This document shows positions 28,846-37,930 of a stretch of 63,206 bases of DNA, piece by piece (position 1 is the stretch's first letter; the number at the start of each line of letters is the position of its first letter). Below the pieces are notes generated by a model. The model worked only from the letters and a program-made list of their open reading frames with translations, was not told where the DNA came from and searched no databases. The DNA is taken from contig CAJLBJ010000007.1 of the NCBI GenBank assembly GCA_905204935.1, positions 1 to 63,206 of the forward strand, in the 5' to 3' direction. This DNA is from an uncultured Lactobacillus sp. (lineage in GTDB: Bacteria; Bacillota; Bacilli; Lactobacillales; Lactobacillaceae). The position numbers were made by a program, and so were the translations under genes.

Positions 28846-30957
28846 TTATTGAGCAGCACTAATTTGAATAGCACCATCTACCAAATCAGCCTTAAGCTCC
28901 TTAACATCTTGATGTTCCAAATAATAGTCGGTGATTTCATCGCGAATATTTTGTTCAATAACACGGCGCAATGGTCGTGCACCCATCGCTTCATCATAAC
29001 CTTCTTCAATCAACCATTCCTTGGCCGTTTCAGAAACTTCTAATTTAATATTTTTCTTAGCTAGCGTTTGGGCCACTTCACTTAACATCAACTCCACGAT
29101 TTGCGCTAAATCTGTTTTACTCAAATGACTAAATTCAACAATCCCATTAAAGCGATTCAAGAATTCAGGTCGGAAAAATGGTGCCAACTTATCCATTAAC
29201 ACTTGATCTTTAGCCGCATCACCTAGCAAGGCTTCGTTGCCAAATCCTGCATTTGATGTAGCAATAATAACCGTATTTTTAAAATTAATTACATTACCCT
29301 GGCCATCTGTTAAACGTCCATCATCCAAAACTTGTAACAACAAGGTTAAAACTTGTGGGTCAGCTTTTTCAATTTCATCTAACAAGATGATTGCATATGG
29401 ATTACGCCGAACACGTTCAGTTAAAGTGTTACTGTTGTCGTTATATCCGATATAACCAGCTGTTGTCCCTATTAACTTCGAAACCGCTGTACGATCAGAA
29501 TATTCTGACATATCCAAACGAATGATGGAGTCTTTACTACCAAATAAATCAAGAGCTAGTTGTTTAGCTAATTCAGTTTTACCCACACCTGTTGGGCCTA
29601 CAAATAAGAAACTTCCGATTGGTCGATTTCCTTCATCAAACCCGGCTCGATTACGTCTAATCGCTTTAACTACCATCTCTACAGCTTCATCTTGTCCAAT
29701 AACCTTACCTTTAAGACGGTCATTCATGCCCTTTAGACGTTCAATGTCTGATGCACTCATTTGACTAACAGGAATTCCGGTTAAACGTTCAACCGATTGA
29801 GATACATCATTTGGTGTTGCAACAATTTTAGCTTGGACAGTAGCATCTTTGCTTTGCTCAACTAATTTTTCTAGTTGTTCTTTTAGAGCTGCTGCTTTTT
29901 CAAAATCTTCATTTTCTGCAGCTTTTTGCTTTTGATCACTAAGCTTCTTGATTTGCTTTTCTAAATCAACTTTGTCAACTACTGGATTTTGAGCAGCTAA
30001 GTGAGCAGCTGTCATATCTAACAAGTCAATGGCCTTATCAGGTAAACAGCGTTGTGGGATATATTGGATCGAATAATCAATAGCAGCTTTTAAAACATTA
30101 TCTGGCAATTCAACATGATGATGCTTTTCATAAAGTGGTTTGATTCCTAATAAAATATCAAATGTTGTCTTAGCATCTGGTTCATTAACCACTACATCAT
30201 TAAATCTACGAGCTAAAGCTGCATTTTTCATGATTGTATTTCGATACTCATCTTGTGTAGTTGCTCCGATAACACTCAATTCTCCACGTGATAAAGCTGG
30301 TTTGATGATATCTGCTAGACCTTTGCCACCTTCTTCAGAACCTGTACTACCGGTTGTCAAAATTTGATGGATTTCATCAAAGAACAAAATGACATTTCCA
30401 GCAGCTTTAACTTCTTTAATCAGATTTTGAATATTTTCTTCAAACGATCCCCGATATTGTGTCCCAGCTTCCAAAGCTGATAAATCAATTGAATAAATTT
30501 GCTTATCTTTTAAAGCAGCTGGGACGTTGCCTGCTACAATAGCTTGAGCTAACCCTTCAACTACAGCAGTCTTACCAACCCCTGCATCACCAACTAAAAC
30601 AGGATTATTCTTGGTACGACGGCTTAAAATTTCGGCAGTTTCTTGAATTTCATGTTCTCTACCAATTACTGGATCTAAAAGATTTTCTTTAGCTTCTTTA
30701 GTTAAATTGCGTCCTAATTTTTCTAAGATACCACCTTGCTTAATCGCTGTTTGATTAGTGGTTTGGACTGGAATTTCACAATCACTTTGTTGGGGTAATT
30801 TGCCAGTAGCACGATATTGTGCAAATTCTTCAGGTGTCATCTTATGCCCATTGACGATATATTGTGCACTTGCTTGATTACCACCCATTTTGTTTAAAAC
30901 TTCATTGAAGAAGTCGTCCATGTTGTCATTAAAAAATGAATTGGAAAAATTGTTCAT
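28846..30957 (-). CDS. clpL: Clp ATPase ClpL
   Basis: This 703-aa AAA+ disaggregase has two ATPase modules, with Walker [10 protein letters not shown] in the first and GPTGVGKTE in the second. A short coiled segment with a UVR-like repeat (about 325-365) lies between them. The N-terminus is Asn/Phe/Asp-rich and lacks the Clp-N domain and the zinc finger of ClpE, which marks it as ClpL. This protein gives heat and stress tolerance in lactobacilli. It is preceded by a CIRCE operator overlapping the promoter, so HrcA control is very likely, and by a stem-loop in the leader. Confidence 0.93.
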   Translation of the reverse strand: MNNFSNSFFNDNMDDFFNEVLNKMGGNQASAQYIVNGHKMTPEEFAQYRATGKLPQQSDCEIPVQTTNQTAIKQGGILEKLGRNLTKEAKENLLDPVIGREHEIQETAEILSRRTKNNPVLVGDAGVGKTAVVEGLAQAIVAGNVPAALKDKQIYSIDLSALEAGTQYRGSFEENIQNLIKEVKAAGNVILFFDEIHQILTTGSTGSEEGGKGLADIIKPALSRGELSVIGATTQDEYRNTIMKNAALARRFNDVVVNEPDAKTTFDILLGIKPLYEKHHHVELPDNVLKAAIDYSIQYIPQRCLPDKAIDLLDMTAAHLAAQNPVVDKVDLEKQIKKLSDQKQKAAENEDFEKAAALKEQLEKLVEQSKDATVQAKIVATPNDVSQSVERLTGIPVSQMSASDIERLKGMNDRLKGKVIGQDEAVEMVVKAIRRNRAGFDEGNRPIGSFLFVGPTGVGKTELAKQLALDLFGSKDSIIRLDMSEYSDRTAVSKLIGTTAGYIGYNDNSNTLTERVRRNPYAIILLDEIEKADPQVLTLLLQVLDDGRLTDGQGNVINFKNTVIIATSNAGFGNEALLGDAAKDQVLMDKLAPFFRPEFLNRFNGIVEFSHLSKTDLAQIVELMLSEVAQTLAKKNIKLEVSETAKEWLIEEGYDEAMGARPLRRVIEQNIRDEITDYYLEHQDVKELKADLVDGAIQISAAQ

Positions 30958-30994
30958 AACTTAAAACCCCTCTCTAATTTTACTGCTAAACATA

Positions 30995-31024
30995 AAAGGC
31001 ACTTAGCAAATAGCCAGTGCCTTT
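30995..31024 (-). promoter_or_regulatory. Stem-loop in the clpL leader
   Basis: AAAGGCACT pairs with AGTGCCTTT around 12 bases, and on the minus strand it runs into TTTTATG. It lies about 40 bases before the clpL start codon and about 55 after the promoter. It resembles a weak attenuator or a thermosensitive hairpin. Confidence 0.5.
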
Positions 31025-31081
31025 AACTTGTTTATTTGATTTTCAAATCTGCTAGCTATCTGCTTGTTTAGCTTACGATAT

Positions 31082-31114
31082 TATAATAACACTATTTTAG
31101 CACTCTGTCAACAT
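31082..31114 (-). promoter_or_regulatory. clpL promoter
   Basis: The minus strand reads TTGACA, 17 bases, then TATTAT. The -35 box lies in the 9-base spacer of the CIRCE element. Confidence 0.75.
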
Positions 31115-31123
31115 AAGTGCTAA
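31097..31123. promoter_or_regulatory. CIRCE element (HrcA operator)
   Basis: TTAGCACTC, nine bases, then AAGTGCTAA match the TTAGCACTC-N9-GAGTGCTAA consensus with one change. It overlaps the clpL promoter, the usual position for HrcA repression. Confidence 0.93.
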
Positions 31124-31142
31124 AAAAATAAAATATTTTTCT

Positions 31143-31174
31143 TATCGAAAAACAGTCGATTTTAACCGACTGTT
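31143..31174 (-). terminator. Terminator behind the gene remnant
   Basis: AACAGTCG (31151-31158) pairs with CGACTGTT (31167-31174). On the minus strand TTTTTCG follows. It probably ended the operon of which only remnants are left. Confidence 0.65.
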
Positions 31175-31187
31175 AGCAGATATTAAT

Positions 31188-31350
31188 TTTTAACGCCTCC
31201 AAAAGTTGTAGACATCTCATCATCAATTTGCTGATACTTCCCTTAAAAGCTTCCAGATCTATCCAAGACAGATACTACACCCATTCCCAAGCATTACCGA
31301 TCATTTGATATAAACCTGAACCATTTGATTCGTAGAACTATATTGATAAA
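31188..31350 (-). pseudogene. Remnant of a formylglycine-generating-enzyme-like protein
   Basis: On the minus strand the codons give FYESNGSGLYQMIGNAWEWV followed directly by TAG. GLYDMIGNAWEW is the hallmark of the SUMF1/FGE-sulfatase domain. Nothing of the preceding 150 or so residues is left. It lies behind a GntR-type operator (31828-31851) shared with the neighbouring operon, so it may once have been part of that regulon. Confidence 0.6.
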
Positions 31351-31463
31351 ACCATCTTCTTTAATATTCACTAATTGCAACACAAGAGCTGGGAAAAAAG
31401 CCAGTCTGGACATAAAAATAGCTGAGCGAATTTTTAAAAATAAAATTGATGGCTCTATAATTT

Positions 31464-31500
31464 TTAGGACTGATAGAATTTCTAGCGGTCCTAATTTTTT
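31464..31500 (+). terminator. Orphan plus-strand terminator
   Basis: TTAGGAC pairs with GTCCTAA and is followed by TTTTTT. No plus-strand gene is left before it. Confidence 0.5.
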
Positions 31501-31518
31501 TATAAAAAAATAAAAACA

Positions 31519-31588
31519 GACATATAAAAATATCCATTAGAATAAAGTCACCAAACTAAATAGTTCTAAAAGGAAATTTTTATATGTC
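31519..31588. repeat. 13-bp perfect inverted repeat
   Basis: GACATATAAAAAT (31519-31531) and ATTTTTATATGTC (31576-31588) face each other across 44 bases. They could be ends of a small mobile element or a hairpin. No target duplication is obvious. Confidence 0.5.
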
Positions 31589-31827
31589 CACAATTAATTC
31601 TATATAATCAATTCTTCACTATATTAAAAAACATCGAAATCAACTCTTTTAAGGAAGATTTTTACCGAAATAAAAAACTACTTAATTGATATTAATACCA
31701 ACTTGATTTGCAACTTTACAAGTTCACTATACTATTTTAGAAGATAGATATAGTCATTGACTAATTCTTTTCAATAGGTTTTAACAATCCGTGAAACTTC
31801 ACGCTCACAACTACCCATTCTGATTAT

Positions 31828-31851
31828 AATATATACTGTTTTGTATATACT
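31828..31851. promoter_or_regulatory. GntR-type operator, second copy
   Basis: AATATATAC-TGTTTT-GTATATACT is nearly the same as the operator at 38707-38730, including the TGTTTT spacer. It lies just beyond the 3' end of the yitT gene and before the FGE remnant. Confidence 0.7.
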
Positions 31852-31872
31852 ACATTCTAAAGATAAATACTT

Positions 31873-32733
31873 TTAATCCAAAGGTTTTTGATAAAAATGA
31901 CCAAAAAATGTCTCAGTTGGTAAAACATTAATAATTGCCTTAGGATCACTGTTTCGCATTAAATGTGCAATATCTTGGACTTCATAAGCTGATACAACGG
32001 TATGCAACAAACTCATCGGTTGACCACTATAGCCACCATATCCATTTAACACAGAAACTCCATGGTGATAATGTGCGATATAATCTTTAACCACCTTTTG
32101 CGGATACTTAGTCGTAACTTGAAGCGTTACTCGTTTATATCGTTGATAAAATGCCGAAATGGTCTTAGTTGAGATGAATTGAAATACAATCGAATAGCCT
32201 GCGTATTTCCAACCAAACATCGTACCAAATATACACAAGATACAAGCGTTAAAAGCAAAAACATATTCCCAAATCGCCTTACCGGTCTTATTTGAAACGT
32301 ACAAAGCAATAAAATCTGTACCTGCTGTTGAAGAATTTCCGCGCAGTGCAATCACTACCGAAAAGCCATATAAAAAGCCACCAAAGATAACATTTAAAAT
32401 AATGTCATCAAATAATCTAGGAAAACTTAATACCTTCAAAAAGAAACTTGCTAAAAAAACCTGACACAATGACGATACCACGAATTTATGACTGATATTT
32501 TTATAACAAATCAACGCCACCGGCACATTTAACACGATCATCCCTAAAGACGTAGAAAAACTCACACCATATAAAGACGTGATCTTATCTAGCAAAATCG
32601 CCACACCCGTAAAACCACTCGACAACAAATTAGCGGGCTGAACAAAAACTAACAACGTGTATGCTTGTAAAAAAGCAGATATCACTACACAAGTAGCCGT
32701 TAATAAATTACGAAACCATTTCTTATCTTTCAT
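31873..32733 (-). CDS. YitT-family membrane protein
   Basis: This 286-aa protein has five or six membrane segments in the first 190 residues (the YitT/DUF161 part) and a C-terminal cytoplasmic DUF2179 domain. Transport is assumed for this family, but the substrate is unknown. It starts 2 bases after the cutC stop, so it is the last gene of the operon that begins near 38.5 kb. Its place in a catabolic operon suggests export or uptake of a product. Confidence 0.85.
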   Translation of the reverse strand: MKDKKWFRNLLTATCVVISAFLQAYTLLVFVQPANLLSSGFTGVAILLDKITSLYGVSFSTSLGMIVLNVPVALICYKNISHKFVVSSLCQVFLASFFLKVLSFPRLFDDIILNVIFGGFLYGFSVVIALRGNSSTAGTDFIALYVSNKTGKAIWEYVFAFNACILCIFGTMFGWKYAGYSIVFQFISTKTISAFYQRYKRVTLQVTTKYPQKVVKDYIAHYHHGVSVLNGYGGYSGQPMSLLHTVVSAYEVQDIAHLMRNSDPKAIINVLPTETFFGHFYQKPLD

Positions 32734-32735
32734 GC

Positions 32736-33470
32736 TTAAATCCCTAGTTTTGTTAATTCCTCAACTAACTTAACGCTAACCGTGTCGTAATCATCTTGAT
32801 TAGGTGCAGACGCAAAGCAATAATTTACTGCTACACCACTTGTCGTTGGATCATTTTCCCATGTTTTACACGATGAATGCACTTGTTTGATATTAGTATA
32901 TTCAACTAATTGCATCGCATTTTGTGCATTAACTCCACTTCCCGCTAACAATTCAATTTTATCTCCATACTTTTCTTGCAAGTCTTTGATTAAATCGCGT
33001 CCATCAAATGCTTTTGCCTGTAATCCACTCGTTAAAATTCGATCAATTCCTAAAGAAATTAATAACTCAATTGCTTGATATGGATCTTTGACACAATCAA
33101 ATGCCCGATGAAATACAGCTTCTTTGCCAGCATTTTTAACCAATGTAACAACTTGTTTAGTCTTAGCGACATCTATTTGATGATCTGCAGTCAAAAAACC
33201 AAAGGCTAACCCATCTGCACCATTATCCAACATATCTTGTGCATCTGCCAAAACTTGAGCAAAATCCGCATCATTATAACAAAAACCCGCACCTCGTGGT
33301 CGTACCATACAAATCACTTTTAAATCGGTATTTTGTTTTGTTAAGCGTAAAGCTCCAACTGTTGGTGTCAAACCACCTAAATAAAGTGCACTGTTTAATT
33401 CAACTCTTTTTGCTCCACCTAAATAAGCATTATAGGCATCTTGATAGCTACCACAACAAATTTCAATCAT
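32736..33470 (-). CDS. cutC: CutC family protein
   Basis: This 244-aa TIM-barrel protein begins MIEICCGSYQDAYNAYLGGA and has the RVELNSAL and MVRPRGAGF motifs of CutC. The family was linked to copper, but the evidence is thin. Here it lies between a peptidase and a YitT gene in an operon for PTS uptake and deglycosylation, and no copper gene is near. A role in handling a sugar or amino-acid derivative is therefore worth considering. GGG-rich ribosome site (AAGGGAT) before the ATG. Confidence 0.9.
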   Translation of the reverse strand: MIEICCGSYQDAYNAYLGGAKRVELNSALYLGGLTPTVGALRLTKQNTDLKVICMVRPRGAGFCYNDADFAQVLADAQDMLDNGADGLAFGFLTADHQIDVAKTKQVVTLVKNAGKEAVFHRAFDCVKDPYQAIELLISLGIDRILTSGLQAKAFDGRDLIKDLQEKYGDKIELLAGSGVNAQNAMQLVEYTNIKQVHSSCKTWENDPTTSGVAVNYCFASAPNQDDYDTVSVKLVEELTKLGI

Positions 33471-33496
33471 TTTAAATCCCTTCTTTTACTACCTTT

Positions 33497-34615
33497 TTAT
33501 TTTGCTAATTGGTAAATACTCAACGCATAAATTTTAGCGTTAGTAATCAAATCAGGAACTGTCATCCATTCGTTTGGCTGATGACCAATTCCTTTTTGTC
33601 CCGGGAACGATGGTCCAAACGGTACAATATTTGGCATCATTTTGGCATAAGTTCCACCAGTCGTTGTTACAGGCGTTCCATCATTACCCGTGACTTTTTC
33701 ATACGTATCAACCAAAATTTTCACTAAGAAACAATCTTTTTCAAACTTGACTGGATTATAGTTATCAATTAGTTCAACACAATAATCACATCCAACTGCA
33801 TTTTGAATGTTTTCAATGATTTGTTGTGGTGTACAACTAGCTGGATAACTGACACTAAATTGGACAGCTGGTTTATTATCGTTTAGTAATTGATAGTTCC
33901 TAACCTCTAATAATCCAAATTCTTCATCAGTAAAATCAATGCCTAAACGCTCGCCGTTATTTTTAGCATTTAGAATATAAGTATTAACCAAGTTGAAAAA
34001 TGCTTGTAAATCAGCTGTTTTATTACTGATTTTAACAACCGCACGACCACGCTCACCATAAACAACTGGATACTTACAATCTGGTGTAAAGCCCATTTTT
34101 GGTGGTTTATGCTTACTTAAATAATATTTGACATCAGCAAAACCCGTTTCTTCATTACATCCAAAAATAATCCGTACTTCATGTTTGAGCTTAATACCAA
34201 GTTGTTTTAACGCATATAAAGCAAACAAGCATGAAAGAATTGGTCCTTTGTTATCTAAGACGCCTCGACTATAAATAACATCATCTTCAATATAACCACT
34301 ATATGGTGCATGTTTCCAACCGGTTCCTTCTGGTACTACATCCAAATGTCCCATGATACCGACATAATCTTCATCATTGATTTCACCATAACTTGCAAAA
34401 CCTGCATAATTATCAACATTTGTTGTCGTAAAACCTAATTCATTAGCCAAGGCTAAAACGGCATCCAATGCTTGCTTGGGCCCTTTACCAAAAGGTGCAT
34501 CAGGTAAACTTTCTTCTCGTACGCTTTTAATCTTAACGATATCTTGAATACTTGCGATCATTTGTTGGCTGATCTCATCGACCTTGCTTAAAATTTCATT
34601 TTCGATTTTTTCCAT
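33497..34615 (-). CDS. M20 family metallopeptidase (PepV-like)
   Basis: This 372-aa cytoplasmic dipeptidase-type enzyme has the zinc ligands of the M20 family in order: His in MGHLDVVP, the bridging Asp in GVLDNKG, the catalytic and ligand Glu pair in NEETG, Asp in TPDCKYP and His in GIGHQPNE. It is about 100 residues shorter than classic PepV, mostly in the lid domain. It overlaps nothing but starts 2 bases after the aspartylglucosaminidase stop, so it is in the same operon. It may cleave peptides or N-acyl amino acids released in this pathway. Confidence 0.9.
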   Translation of the reverse strand: MEKIENEILSKVDEISQQMIASIQDIVKIKSVREESLPDAPFGKGPKQALDAVLALANELGFTTTNVDNYAGFASYGEINDEDYVGIMGHLDVVPEGTGWKHAPYSGYIEDDVIYSRGVLDNKGPILSCLFALYALKQLGIKLKHEVRIIFGCNEETGFADVKYYLSKHKPPKMGFTPDCKYPVVYGERGRAVVKISNKTADLQAFFNLVNTYILNAKNNGERLGIDFTDEEFGLLEVRNYQLLNDNKPAVQFSVSYPASCTPQQIIENIQNAVGCDYCVELIDNYNPVKFEKDCFLVKILVDTYEKVTGNDGTPVTTTGGTYAKMMPNIVPFGPSFPGQKGIGHQPNEWMTVPDLITNAKIYALSIYQLAK

Positions 34616-34616
34616 A

Positions 34617-35573
34617 TTATTTTTCCTCTAATGGTGCTGTTCTTGTTGCCATATATTCATCTAACCATTCTTGAGTTGCTGGTTCATGGATGCATTTGCC
34701 AGCGACATTTTTTGTCAAATAAACAATCGGTTCTTCATTAGCTGTTGCTACTGCAAACGAAAAGCCTTCAATATTAGTAGCAACTCCCCATTGTCCTTTG
34801 TTATTCATCGCTACTAAAGACATATCACCTGCTTTACCACGGCGTTTTTTCAATTCAAGATCAAACATATTAACTGCGCGCTCACAAGCTTCTTGTGGAT
34901 GTAGACCTTCTTTCATCAAACGAACAATTTCATATGAAACACAGCCTTTCATCACATCTTCACCTAAACCAGTAGCACTAGCCCCTCCGACTTCACTATC
35001 AACATAAAAGCCAGAACCTGAAATAGGCGAATCGCCAACGCGCCCTGCTTTTTTCATGAATAGACCACTTGTCGAAGTTGCAGCTGTCATTTTTCCAGCT
35101 TGATCTAAACAAATCATACCCACCGTATCATGTCCTGAATATGGTTTGATTTCTAACTGTTGTGTTTCTTTAACACGATTCTTGTAATGAATCTTAGCAC
35201 GATCAGTTAACATATTTTTACGTTCAAAGCCTTCTTTATGTGCAAACTTTTCTGCACCTTCACCGACTAACAAATTATTGACTTTTTCTTGCGATAAACG
35301 ACGCGCAATTGAAATTGGATTAGCAAAATCTTTGATAGCCGCTACTGCTCCAATATCTAATGTATCACCATCCATGTAAGCTGCATCTAATTCAACTTGC
35401 ATCTCTTCATTCGGTAAGCCACCATATCCAACTGATTTATAGAATGGAAAATCTTCAACTTCTTTAACCGCTGTTTCGATTGCATCACCTGCATTTTGAT
35501 TATCAGCTAACATATGTGCTGCTTTTTCGATTCCTTCATAGGCCATACGCCATGTTGCAATGATACCCCACAT
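34617..35573 (-). CDS. N4-(beta-N-acetylglucosaminyl)-L-asparaginase
   Basis: This 318-aa Ntn-hydrolase splits GlcNAc-asparagine into aspartate and the aminosugar. Autocleavage would occur before Thr150 (GHDTVGM), which becomes the nucleophile. The second-subunit motifs RVGDSPISGSGFYVD and GGASATGLGED match the family. There is no signal peptide, so the substrate must be imported, probably by the PTS of the same operon and so phosphorylated. AGGAGG precedes the ATG. It follows the GrdB-like gene by 60 bases. Confidence 0.92.
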   Translation of the reverse strand: MWGIIATWRMAYEGIEKAAHMLADNQNAGDAIETAVKEVEDFPFYKSVGYGGLPNEEMQVELDAAYMDGDTLDIGAVAAIKDFANPISIARRLSQEKVNNLLVGEGAEKFAHKEGFERKNMLTDRAKIHYKNRVKETQQLEIKPYSGHDTVGMICLDQAGKMTAATSTSGLFMKKAGRVGDSPISGSGFYVDSEVGGASATGLGEDVMKGCVSYEIVRLMKEGLHPQEACERAVNMFDLELKKRRGKAGDMSLVAMNNKGQWGVATNIEGFSFAVATANEEPIVYLTKNVAGKCIHEPATQEWLDEYMATRTAPLEEK

Positions 35574-35633
35574 AAAATTTTTCCTCCTGTAATAAAAGGA
35601 TGCGTTAAAAACACATCCTTCAAGTTATTTTAT

Positions 35634-36158
35634 TTAAAAACAATATTCATTTGTCAATGACGTTACGTCTGCACCGTCAACTAATGCCTTAGCAAGATTA
35701 CACATATTTTCTAAAGATTCATTCAATCCAATACCACCTTTTTTAGGTGTCTTAACAATATGAACTTTATCCTTATATGCAGCAATTGTCTCTTCATTTT
35801 CAACTGCCATAGCAGCTAATGCAGGAACCGAAGTTGTTTGGTTAATGTCATAAGCTACACGCGCAGCCATCTTGCCATAGTTTTGGTAATCAAAAGCTGG
35901 TCCACACATTACTACGTCAGGTTTTAGTTTATTGATCATCGCGCATAATTTACGGCTCACTTCATCTGGATTAGCTTCATAAAAACCATCACCACAATAT
36001 AAACAAGCCACAACTTTAGCGTCAATTTTCTTGAGATATGGCTCCATCATAATCGCTGGTCCTACCGCATCTTTTTTAGCGGCTAACGGAATCATATGAT
36101 CGTCTTTAATTCCTGCTCCAGCTTGAATTTGATCATAAATCATAATAACCTTAAGCAT
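35634..36158 (-). CDS. Short GrdB-like protein (glycine/betaine reductase component B family)
   Basis: This 174-aa protein matches only the N-terminal domain of GrdB: MIYDQIQAGAGIKDD, VGPAIMMEPYL, CLYCGDGFYEANPDEV, MCGPAFDYQNYGKMA and VHIVKTPKKGG follow one another as in that family. Full GrdB has about 430 residues, with its selenocysteine in the missing C-terminal part. No GrdA, GrdC or GrdE is near, so glycine reduction is excluded. AGGGGG precedes the ATG. It lies between PTS IIC and aspartylglucosaminidase in one operon. The function is unknown; several Cys (Cys53, Cys56, Cys85) could act as ligands or in redox. Confidence 0.8.
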   Translation of the reverse strand: MLKVIMIYDQIQAGAGIKDDHMIPLAAKKDAVGPAIMMEPYLKKIDAKVVACLYCGDGFYEANPDEVSRKLCAMINKLKPDVVMCGPAFDYQNYGKMAARVAYDINQTTSVPALAAMAVENEETIAAYKDKVHIVKTPKKGGIGLNESLENMCNLAKALVDGADVTSLTNEYCF

Positions 36159-36181
36159 TTTAAATGCCCCCTAGTAAAATT

Positions 36182-37549
36182 TTAAAGATCATCAAACGAA
36201 ATATCATCTAATGAAATATCATCATCGTCATTAGCTTCATTAGCTTTTGCTTCATCTTCTAAATATTGCTTATCCATGATTTTAATAAATGGCATATAAA
36301 CAAAGACACCCAAAATCAATAATAAACCTTGTAAAATTGCACCAACCCAGTTAGTTGCAAAGAAACCAGAAATAATCAACGGCGTCGTCCATGGAATCTG
36401 AATACCATTACAAATTGGAACTAGATGAATGCTCATCGCAATATAAGAAATTACAATGTTTAAAGTAGGAACAAGAATAAATGGAATCAACATCGTTGGG
36501 TTCAACACAATTGGCAACCCAAAAATGATTGGTTCGTTAATATTAAAGATTCCCGGTACTAAAGCAAGTTTACCCAATTCAGTAATACGTTTTGATTTAC
36601 AGAAGAATAACATCGCAATAATCAAAGATAGCGTTGAACCTGCACCACCAAATGTTGCAAATAAATCTTGGAATTGTTGACAAATAATGTGTCCTTGACC
36701 TTCTCCGGTCTTAAAGTAGTTTAAGTTTTCAATTGCCAATGTTTGCAAAATCGGATTAAACACGGCACCTACAACAGAGCCACCATTGATACCAAAGAAC
36801 CAGAACAAATGTAAGAAGATATAAGCAATAACCATAGCACCTAAGGTATCCCCTAAGTTAAGTAATGGTGTTTGCAAGAATTCAAAGATAATTTGGAACA
36901 CATTTGTTTGGAAGTAACCAAAAATCAAGTTAAGTAAAAAGAAAAAGCCCATAACAACCGTTGCAGGAATTAAAGCTGCAAAGGATTGCACAACGGTTGG
37001 TGGTACACCATTAGGCATTTTAATAACCCAACCTTTCTTTTCAACCCATGCATAGATATGGACAGAAACAAAAGCTACGATAATACCAACAAAAATACCT
37101 TTAGCACCAACCCAACCTAATGGAATACCAGCTAAAGTTGCATCTACTGTCTTTTTACCAACTTCAACAGTTCCTGTTACACTATAAGGCATAATTAAGA
37201 ACCATGACATCAAAGCAACAGCAGCACCAAAAATCTTATCAGTCTTCATCTGACGTGCAAAAGAATAAGCAATACCCATAACTGCAAAAATAGCCATAAT
37301 ATCAAATGTTGCACTAGATGGCTTGCTGATAAATGATGCTAATGTTTCACCAGTAGCTGAGTTAATCACAATCTTTTCTAAAATTTCTGTCCATCCAGGA
37401 ATTGGAAAGTTAGCAATTAACAAGAAAATCGAACCTGCAATTAAAAGTGGTGTCGAGACTAAAAAACCGTCACGAACCGAAACCAAGTACTTGTTACGAC
37501 CAATGGCCTCGGCCAGTGGCATCAAGATTTTTTCTAACTTCTTCATCAT
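36182..37549 (-). CDS. PTS IIC component, lactose/cellobiose family
   Basis: This 455-aa membrane permease has about ten helices and the family motifs FWFFGINGGSVVGAVF and NINEPIIFGLPIVLNP. It imports and phosphorylates a sugar or sugar conjugate together with the IIB upstream. The C-terminal tail is strongly acidic (NDDDDISLDDISFDDL), which is not common. Context with aspartylglucosaminidase suggests a GlcNAc-containing conjugate. No IIA is in the operon; the one at 9846-10196 could serve. Confidence 0.9.
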   Translation of the reverse strand: MMKKLEKILMPLAEAIGRNKYLVSVRDGFLVSTPLLIAGSIFLLIANFPIPGWTEILEKIVINSATGETLASFISKPSSATFDIMAIFAVMGIAYSFARQMKTDKIFGAAVALMSWFLIMPYSVTGTVEVGKKTVDATLAGIPLGWVGAKGIFVGIIVAFVSVHIYAWVEKKGWVIKMPNGVPPTVVQSFAALIPATVVMGFFFLLNLIFGYFQTNVFQIIFEFLQTPLLNLGDTLGAMVIAYIFLHLFWFFGINGGSVVGAVFNPILQTLAIENLNYFKTGEGQGHIICQQFQDLFATFGGAGSTLSLIIAMLFFCKSKRITELGKLALVPGIFNINEPIIFGLPIVLNPTMLIPFILVPTLNIVISYIAMSIHLVPICNGIQIPWTTPLIISGFFATNWVGAILQGLLLILGVFVYMPFIKIMDKQYLEDEAKANEANDDDDISLDDISFDDL

Positions 37550-37569
37550 ATCTAAAAAACCTCCTCCAA

Positions 37570-37893
37570 TTATTTTTTATTTTCTTTAATTAACTTAATA
37601 GCAGTCTTTAAGACTTTTTCACCATCCATCATACCGTATGCTGCTTGATCAATCACTGCAATAGGAATTCCTAATTCACCATATTCCTTAACAGTTTCTT
37701 CATACATATAATTAACTTGTGGTCCCAATAAGATACAATCTGGGTTTAAAGTTTTAATAATTTCTCCGATTTTATTATGAGCAAAAGCCTTTACTTCGAT
37801 TGGCAAATTATGTGCATTTGCCACCTCTTGCATCTTGTTAGCCAACATACTTGTAGACATACCTGCACTACAGAATAAATAAATCTTTTTCAT
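37570..37893 (-). CDS. PTS IIB component, lactose/cellobiose family
   Basis: This 107-aa phosphocarrier has the active Cys8 in FCSAGMSTSM. It lies 20 bases before the IIC gene and 37 bases after the RDD gene, with AGGAGG upstream. It probably receives phosphate from a IIA encoded elsewhere. Confidence 0.92.
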   Translation of the reverse strand: MKKIYLFCSAGMSTSMLANKMQEVANAHNLPIEVKAFAHNKIGEIIKTLNPDCILLGPQVNYMYEETVKEYGELGIPIAVIDQAAYGMMDGEKVLKTAIKLIKENKK

Positions 37894-37930
37894 AATTATT
37901 CCTCCTAAAAAAATTATTGTTATTTTTTAG

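Larger units (their letters stand above)
31124..31872. other. Gap with gene remnants and repeats
   Basis: This 750-base stretch has no intact gene. It holds a minus-strand terminator (31143-31174) and a remnant of a formylglycine-generating-enzyme-like gene (31188-31350). Next come a plus-strand hairpin with T-run (31464-31500) and a 13-bp inverted repeat (31519-31531 with 31576-31588). An AT-rich segment (31585-31735) may be ruined transposase or other coding DNA, as it begins with ATG TCC ACA and meets stops in all frames. A palindrome (31790-31803) and a GntR-type operator (31828-31851) complete it. Confidence 0.5.

Noticed and set aside
28547..28852. Plus-strand 101-codon frame overlapping the cupin gene
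   Set aside because: It is a shifted reading of the conserved cupin gene and runs into the terminator.
31790..31803. CGTGAA-AC-TTCACG palindrome considered as a third parS site
   Set aside because: The arms are in the reverse order to parS (GTTTCAC-GTGAAAC), so ParB would not recognise it.
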